This document shows positions 60,241-64,000 of a stretch of 64,000 nucleotides of DNA, in pieces. The position numbers and the translations under genes were made by a program. How positions within the stretch are numbered: position 1 is the stretch's first letter; the number at the start of each line of letters is the position of its first letter. The notes under the pieces were generated by a model, which worked only from the letters and a program-made list of their open reading frames with translations, searched no databases and was not told the DNA's origin. This DNA is from Rhodopseudomonas boonkerdii (GTDB taxonomy: Bacteria; Pseudomonadota; Alphaproteobacteria; Rhizobiales; Xanthobacteraceae), in the NCBI RefSeq assembly GCF_021184025.1, contig NZ_CP036537.1, positions 2,852,001 to 2,916,000 on the forward strand, read 5' to 3'.

Positions 60241-61887
60241 GGTTGGCGGCGTGACACGACCGCTCTCAGCACACTGTCGATACTGGATGCGGCTTATGCG
60301 ACATCGACTACTGGGACGAGCGCCTCGAGCCTCACGCTCGCCAATCGCTCGATCTTCGCAGTTACTGATTTCTCCTTCGACACCGCGCTCTCGCTCACCG
60401 GCACGCTCAATCTGTCGAGCACGGGTACCGTCACGCAATCGGCGGCCATTTCCGCCGGCACGTTGATGTTGCAGGGGGGCGGTAACACGTTCACGCTGAC
60501 AAATGCCGGCAACCAGTTCAGCCAGTTTGTGGCCGCCGGCGGGACAATCAACCTATATAACGCCGGCAATCTGACGATTGCGGCGAGCGCCACCGATGCC
60601 TGCAATTGTACGCTCGCCGGCGTCTCTGGCGACGGGATCCAGATTGCGACGGCGGGCGATTTGACGATTGCCGCCGGCGCCTCAATCTCGGGCACGTCGC
60701 CGGTGCTCGCGGCCAGCGGAGCCTTCCTCAACTACGCCGGATCAAACGCGGTCACGGCGACCTCCGGCCGCTGGTTGATCTATTCGGCAGACTCCGCCGG
60801 CAATACGTTCGGCGGTCTCGATAGCAATAATACAGCCATCTGGAACACGGCCGCAGGCGGCAACGTCACGGCAGCAGGCAACCGCTACGTCTTCGCATCC
60901 GGGCGCACGCTGACGGTCACCACGTTGAATGACAGCAAGACCTATGGCGAGGATATCACCGGTCGTGTCGCGACTGATTATGTGATCACCGGGTTCGCTC
61001 CTGGCGTTGCCGGCGCCTATCTGGCCGATACCGCATCGACCGCCTATAGCGGCACAGCCAGCGTCACGTCACCCGGCGCGGCCGGGACGGCCAGCGTGGC
61101 CGGCTCGACCTATGCGATCACGGCGGCCTTGGGATCGCTCGCCTCGAATGTTGGCTATGGCTTCGCCTTCGCCAATTCGGGCACTCTGACGGTCAACCGG
61201 CGCGGCATCACCGTCACCGCCGATCCCAAGTCGCGCATCTATGGCGAAGCCAATCCGGCGCTGACTTATGTCGTCGGCGGTCTGGGCCTCGTCAATGGCG
61301 ACACGCTTTCGGGGGCGCTCACTACGCTGGCGACGGGAACGTCCAATGTCGGCAGCTACGGCATCACGCAAGGCTCGCTCGCGGCCTCGTCGAACTATGC
61401 GCTGACCTATGTCGGTGCAGATCTCGACGTCGCGGTGCGGGACCTGAGGGTGACTGCCGATTCCAAGTCGCGCATCTATGGTGACGCCAATCCGGCGCTG
61501 ACCTACGCCATCGGCGGGCTCGGCCTGATCAACGGTGATTTGCTGTCGGGCGCGCTGGCAACCGACGCTGATCGCAACAGTATTGCGGGACGTTACGCCA
61601 TCAACCGTGGCAACCTGTCGGCGTCTGCGAACTATGCCGTGACCTTCGTGCCGGGCACGCTCACCATCAATGCGGTGATCAATCCACCAAGCACGGACCT
61701 GGCCAGCACGGCGGCGAGTAGCATGCCAGCCGGCGCGACCATCACCGCCGCAATGCTGCCGGTGGTTGTGTCGCCGCCGTCCGCGAGTGGTTCCGCCAAT
61801 GGCTCCGGCAGCATAGTGATATCAGCCGATCCGCGCTTCGACGGCGTCGTGATCTGCAGTGGCCTCAACTGTGTCGTTGCTCAGTAA
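56158..61887 (+). CDS. TpsA exoprotein, C-terminal part (out of frame with its start)
   Basis: 1909 codons that continue the TpsA protein if one G is lost from the G10 tract. The ATG at 56158 (MGWNLGNGSG) is an internal Met with no ribosome site or signal peptide, so this frame should not be made alone. Contents are GLUG repeats, then two further modules of about 573 residues. Each module opens FTIDQT(L/V)D and passes through INGT(G/A)Y(T/A)LLY(S/T)MADV and GLGHTISNLTI. It then carries GLUG repeats and the block TTAQFQ...GLYPYL..FFPNGVQAISG. After the modules come one YDG-like segment (SKTYGEDITGRVATDYVITG) and two MBG-like repeats (SRIYGEANPALTYVVGGLGL and SRIYGDANPALTYAIGGLGL). The C-terminus has a Cys pair (VICSGLNCVVAQ). 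The full repaired protein is about 2753 residues. Confidence 0.85.
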   Translation: MGWNLGNGSGAVASITTSYATGSVSTTGYGGTGGLVGRNQNLSGGTTSIISSYWDVSTSGIPALGIGNDTNGQSGNVIGVTTAQFQSGSLPTGFSSSVWGTGAGLYPYLTSIFAHGVQAVSGTVYSDLGTTPLASGTNGAVGVTVIGANATLGTVTAGANGYYYAFGAAGTIANGAGLVAYTTQNGSTGATNAARIATSTYSSGTPSQTGVDIYEPVTLLTASTSATTLSASGYNPNSTPAVPTGSTLPSFLNGAIPTLAATNSGGFTIDQTLDLTSSFGVQTTAGAPLTVANAMTVESGASLGLMTSGQLFISAPVTVKGAGAVTLTYNSAFAGNLSFGLTGAGFTGRLSYVSSDGTPATSNQGGALTINGTGYTLLYSMADVTNINTLDLFGKYALANSLDASGTTYTGALIGTGVDGNSIFRGRFDGLGHTISNLTIATSGDYAGLFGFAYGTIQNVGLVGGSVTGTQHVGSLIGSLSYGTITNVYATGSVRGTTYVGGLIGLADTINSITSAYATGTVTGTDSYAGGLIGFLYNYSSLANSYATGAVAGNQYVGGLVGANLNLSPISNVYATGAVIGGSYVGGLSGWIGSSDTTNAYAMGAVIGGAYVGGLAGGNGNGRTISNSYWDIQTTGQAMAFGFDGNGQSGNITGLTTAQFQTPNAAAYLGPAFAGGAGLYPYLQSFFPNGVQAISGMAYNNAGTTPAASGANGAVTVTAFANGTGFGSATTGANGYYYIMGAAGSIASGNSLLTYTSANAATGTTNSARLGTATSAANQSGLDLYGNAVTVVTTSTTLSAAPTFSAAQASAIAAIGSDATATAVINAITGQGFIASGASFTIDQTVDTAGPFYVQTTAASAPITVANSITIETGGSLSLNAAGALNLHAPITVKGAGGVALGYNSSSATNFSFGLTGSGFISQLTFLDASGNGLTSAPGNQSLSINGTAYALLYTMADVANVTSAGLAGNYALANSLDAAGTTYSDALIGPNSGNIFSGVFQGLGHTISNLTIAKNGDNVGLIGYSSGLIQNIGLVNASVSETNSFGRYVGGLVGYQSGNTITNTYVTGAVRGGSNTGGLVGYLNGGSIVQAYSSAMVSGTTAVGGLAGYVGGTVSTAYATGAVTATGDNAGGLIGVTDSSTYAASVTDAYATGAVLAGNRVGGLIGFSFGSLNNVYATGAVSGGGAGGLVGYAYGGSIGNAYWDIDTTGTSTVIANDPNGLSSNITVRTTAQFQTLAATSALGAAFGGGAGLYPYLRSFFPNGVQAISGVAYTDGGATVLGSGVSGAGLVNVRVGSGAVQTVTTGVNGYYYAIVPYGSIDTTNGSNVLAFTQANANTGAADGSAFRTAAMGTLANFDVSGGWRRDTTALSTLSILDAAYATSTTGTSASSLTLANRSIFAVTDFSFDTALSLTGTLNLSSTGTVTQSAAISAGTLMLQGGGNTFTLTNAGNQFSQFVAAGGTINLYNAGNLTIAASATDACNCTLAGVSGDGIQIATAGDLTIAAGASISGTSPVLAASGAFLNYAGSNAVTATSGRWLIYSADSAGNTFGGLDSNNTAIWNTAAGGNVTAAGNRYVFASGRTLTVTTLNDSKTYGEDITGRVATDYVITGFAPGVAGAYLADTASTAYSGTASVTSPGAAGTASVAGSTYAITAALGSLASNVGYGFAFANSGTLTVNRRGITVTADPKSRIYGEANPALTYVVGGLGLVNGDTLSGALTTLATGTSNVGSYGITQGSLAASSNYALTYVGADLDVAVRDLRVTADSKSRIYGDANPALTYAIGGLGLINGDLLSGALATDADRNSIAGRYAINRGNLSASANYAVTFVPGTLTINAVINPPSTDLASTAASSMPAGATITAAMLPVVVSPPSASGSANGSGSIVISADPRFDGVVICSGLNCVVAQ

Positions 61888-61955
61888 AGCCACGGCCATG
61901 ATGCGAAGCCTCTCCACGACAAGGGAATGATCAATGAGAGGCGTCTAGACGTCTC

Positions 61956-62343
61956 ATGCTCCTGTCGCCGTGCTCGGCGCAACGATGTTGCTGCTTGCGC
62001 TCGGCGCGTGCACCGGAGCCGCGGGGGGGGGCAGGGTGCCGTTAGGCCGGCCAGCGCGGGCACCGGCGCCTGCTGCGAGCAGAGCCGACCGCCGCCACCG
62101 CCCGTTTCGGGGATTGGGTGCTGCGCTGTCAGAGCCTCGGCGAAGGCGAGGCGGGGGCGCACCCTTGCGAGGTGGTGCAGGTGCAAGGTTAAAAGACGCA
62201 GATCGCCATCGGCCGCGCCGCAGCGGGCGAACCGCTGCGCGTCACCCTGGCGCTGCTGCCGTATCTGTCGTTCCCGCAGGTGGTCGGTGACTGCAACGGC
62301 TCGGTGCTCGATCTGCCGTGGCGGCGTTGCCTGCCTGGAACCA
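61956..62343 (+). pseudogene. Decayed ialB-family gene (invasion-associated locus B)
   Basis: Remnant of an IalB-type periplasmic protein. In one frame the family blocks can be read as FGDWVLRCQSLGEGE, CEVVQVQG, a TAA stop at 62190-62192, then KTQIAIGRAAAGEPLRVTL and LDLPWRRCLPG. The stop is one C-to-T change from CAA (Gln), the residue expected in QVQGQKT. The hydrophobic N-terminus (VLGATMLLLALGACTGAA) is in a different frame, separated by a nine-G run (62023-62031) and another in-frame TAG, so at least one frameshift is needed. The usual C-terminal GGCF block is missing: homology ends just before the convergent regulator stop. It lies 70 bases after tpsA. An apparently intact relative begins at 63751. 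Confidence 0.75.
62023..62031 (+). repeat. G9 homopolymer in the decayed ialB
   Basis: Nine consecutive Gs just after the signal-like segment. This is the second poly-G tract in 6 kb, the other being G10 in tpsA. Changing its length by one does not by itself restore an open frame, because a TAG follows. Confidence 0.85.
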
Positions 62344-63495
62344 TCACCTATTCACGAAACCGGCCAAAAGCGCGACAAGTTCTGTTTGTCGGTTAACTCC
62401 AGTTTTCTGAAAGATCTTTTGCAGATGAGTTTTCACTGTAGCTTGGGACAGGCCCAGAACATCAGCCATATCCTTTATGCTACCGCCCTTTAGTAGAGCA
62501 TCGACGACTTTCGTTTCGCTTGAAGTCAACTGATAAAGCCTGGAGAGCGTCTCGATGGGGGCGGGTGCTTCTCGCACTCTCTTCCTGACGAACACTGCTG
62601 CGGTCGCGGATTGCAGGCCACTGGCTGATTGCCGGCTTCCGGAAGTCAGCGGCAGCACATGAGCATACCAACGCTCCAGGGCTGGCGCGGACAGCGGAAC
62701 AGCAACGCCGCGGACGCCGACGGACGAGTAGTCGAGTTCCGGCACAGCAAGCAACTCGTGGAGCATTCGGTTCGCGTCCGGCAGCACCGCCACAAGCGAT
62801 TGATTGTCTTTCCGCAAGAGTGTCGCGTCCTGCAACAGCAGTTCGGCCGGTGCATTCTGAAACAGGATCTGACCATTTCGATCGACTAGAAATACGCTGG
62901 CTTCGATATGGTCGAGTGTCTGAGTCAGGACACTGCGAACCGCATCCTGTTGATCGAACAGTCGTCCGATGGCAACGGCGCGCTGCAGATGGGGAACGAG
63001 TAGCTGAAGTCGCCGCCGGCACTGGTCGTCCACAAGGCCGTCGGTCACATTCATGCGGATGCTGATCATCGAGGAGCGCATAATGCCCTTCTCGAGATTG
63101 ACCGAGACGGCGTCGATGATGCCCTGCGGCTGAATCCACTCCTTGTAAAAGCGGGTTTCTTCGAGCTCTTGCTGCGGGAGAATGTCGCGACTGGTGTGAA
63201 CTAGCCCTTCTTCAACAAAAGTGGCCGCCGGAAACATCGGATTCATCGAAACATACTTGTCGAAATACAAGTGTGTGAAGTACGGGTCTTCGTTGAAGAC
63301 GTGCAGCGCTTGAGAACTGACGCTGGCCGAGTCATGCCAAAAGATAGCGGCCGATGATCCGCCGACAAAGGCGCAAATACTCGCAAGCGCCTTTTGCCAG
63401 ACGCCAGGGGCGATTGCGGCATCATAGATATCGGCGATCGCATTAGAGAGTTCGATCGCCTCCGATACTTCCGTTGCATGGTTGCGAACGGTCAT
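62344..63495 (-). CDS. LuxR-family transcriptional regulator
   Basis: 383-residue regulator. The N-terminal two thirds has no named domain that I can fix but contains a PAS-like stretch (FLVDRNGQILFQNAPAELLL). The C-terminal HTH of the LuxR/FixJ type is LTSSETKVVDALLKGGSIKD followed by VLGLSQATVKTHLQKIFQKT, with the usual Glu and the VKTHLQKI recognition helix. No receiver domain and no autoinducer-binding signature is evident. ATG 63495 (MTVRNHATEV) is chosen over a TTG at 63531. It is divergent from the intact ialB-family gene and convergent with the decayed one, so it may control that gene. Confidence 0.88.
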   Translation of the reverse strand: MTVRNHATEVSEAIELSNAIADIYDAAIAPGVWQKALASICAFVGGSSAAIFWHDSASVSSQALHVFNEDPYFTHLYFDKYVSMNPMFPAATFVEEGLVHTSRDILPQQELEETRFYKEWIQPQGIIDAVSVNLEKGIMRSSMISIRMNVTDGLVDDQCRRRLQLLVPHLQRAVAIGRLFDQQDAVRSVLTQTLDHIEASVFLVDRNGQILFQNAPAELLLQDATLLRKDNQSLVAVLPDANRMLHELLAVPELDYSSVGVRGVAVPLSAPALERWYAHVLPLTSGSRQSASGLQSATAAVFVRKRVREAPAPIETLSRLYQLTSSETKVVDALLKGGSIKDMADVLGLSQATVKTHLQKIFQKTGVNRQTELVALLAGFVNR

Positions 63496-63750
63496 GCTGG
63501 AAAGGCTTTTCCGCAGGAGAAAATCTGACAACCGAAAAGTGACGAGAGACTAGAAAAGCCTATCATCGACACGCGAATTGACCAAACTCGGTTAGTGCAT
63601 CACTACGATGTATCGAACGAGGAGGCCCAAGCGACATTCTGCATAGCGCTTCGGTCAAGCCGTGTGCGCGTTTGTGTACTATGATGAGGCGAACGAACTT
63701 CGATAGGTTACTGCATCCGCGTTCATTTCAAACAACGGTGATGTTTCTCC

Positions 63751-64000
63751 ATGATGAAATTGACAAGCAAGCTCGCGATTGTTTGTGTTCATTCGATCGT
63801 CACTGTTGCTCTCGCGGCCCAGGCGATTGCGCAGCAACCGGCAGCCAAACCGACGCCTCAGCGGCCAGCGCAATCCGCACAGACGGCTACACCCGCACCA
63901 GCCGGAAATCCGCCGCCTGCGGCTCAGCTACCAGCGGCGCAAAGCGCATCGCCTCAAGCCGTTATCGGAAATGGACCTCAGCGTACGACTGCGACTTATG
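63751..64000 (+). CDS. Invasion-associated locus B (IalB) family protein, 3' end beyond window
   Basis: The first 83 codons of an exported protein. Signal peptide LAIVCVHSIVTVALAAQAIA, then a long Pro/Ala/Gln-rich linker (PAAKPTPQRPAQSAQTATPA), then QRTTATY, the point where IalB proteins begin their conserved TYGDWVLRC core. IalB was named in Bartonella for a role in erythrocyte invasion and is widespread in alphaproteobacteria. The start could be either of two adjacent ATGs (63751 or 63754). No frame break is visible up to the window end. The family call rests on the layout and the short TTATY motif. Confidence 0.65.
   Translation, partial: MMKLTSKLAIVCVHSIVTVALAAQAIAQQPAAKPTPQRPAQSAQTATPAPAGNPPPAAQLPAAQSASPQAVIGNGPQRTTATY

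Noticed and set aside
58957..60438. 493-codon minus-strand frame inside tpsA
   Set aside because: Shadow of the repeat-rich tpsA coding strand; it shows only mirrored repeat composition.
56158..61887. A separate 1909-residue protein starting at 56158
   Set aside because: The start codon has no ribosome site or signal peptide and lies mid-repeat. It is the out-of-frame remainder of tpsA.

Overview
The window is high-GC DNA from an alphaproteobacterium, most likely of the Bradyrhizobium/Rhodopseudomonas/Tardiphaga group (Nitrobacteraceae, formerly Bradyrhizobiaceae). The evidence is the type II glutamine synthetase next to a DUF2735 gene, a pyruvate dehydrogenase E1-beta preceded by an acidic linker, a class I PHA synthase, the aminotransferase-hom-glpX-recJ neighbourhood, IalB-family proteins, and many copies of the palindromic intergenic repeats typical of this group. 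No rRNA, tRNA, CRISPR array, transposase or phage gene was recognised. The genus is not fixed by what can be seen.

Layout. 1-4294: pyruvate dehydrogenase genes pdhB (cut by the window edge), a DUF5076 gene, pdhC and lpdA. 4295-5129: no recognisable gene. 5130-14079: a Sel1-repeat protein, xth, an RND efflux pair, an exported amidohydrolase, two tandem short-chain dehydrogenases and a small membrane protein. 14127-21994: parE, chrA, dedA, an exported metallo-beta-lactamase-fold hydrolase, a PaiB-like flavoprotein and argC. 22227-25423: a glutamine block with glnII (convincing sigma-54 promoter), DUF2735, glsA and a MAPEG protein. 25669-28465: an autotransporter split by a frameshift. 28735-38282: phaC, a lipoprotein, an aminotransferase, hom, glpX, a GNAT enzyme, a HAD dehalogenase and recJ. 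38411-43149: a GntR regulator with a long palindromic operator, divergent from a fumarase/aspartase-superfamily lyase, a TctC-type binding protein and a class II fumarase. 43589-47841: a lytic transglycosylase, then efp with epmA and epmB, which modify EF-P. 47879-51195: small exported or membrane proteins, an HdeD-like protein and a PrsW-like protease.

The most interesting part is 51779-64000. It carries a two-partner secretion pair: a TpsB outer-membrane transporter and a very large TpsA exoprotein. TpsA has a signal peptide and TPS domain, three tandem modules of about 1.72 kb rich in GLUG repeats, YDG/MBG-like repeats, and a C-terminal cysteine pair. In this sequence TpsA is thrown out of frame at a run of exactly ten G residues. 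Nine Gs would restore one reading frame of about 2753 codons, so this could be a phase-variable switch, or an assembly or sequencing error in a homopolymer. Next come a decayed ialB gene that also carries a nine-G run, a LuxR-type regulator, and divergent from it the start of an apparently intact second ialB-family gene that runs off the window.

How the genes work together. The first block converts pyruvate to acetyl-CoA. The glutamine block makes glutamine under probable nitrogen control and can also hydrolyse it. The GntR block looks like a regulated uptake and lyase pathway that releases fumarate and hydrates it to malate. The efp block is a complete EF-P plus lysylation set. The last block looks like a surface-exoprotein and host-interaction locus with signs of decay and possible on/off switching.
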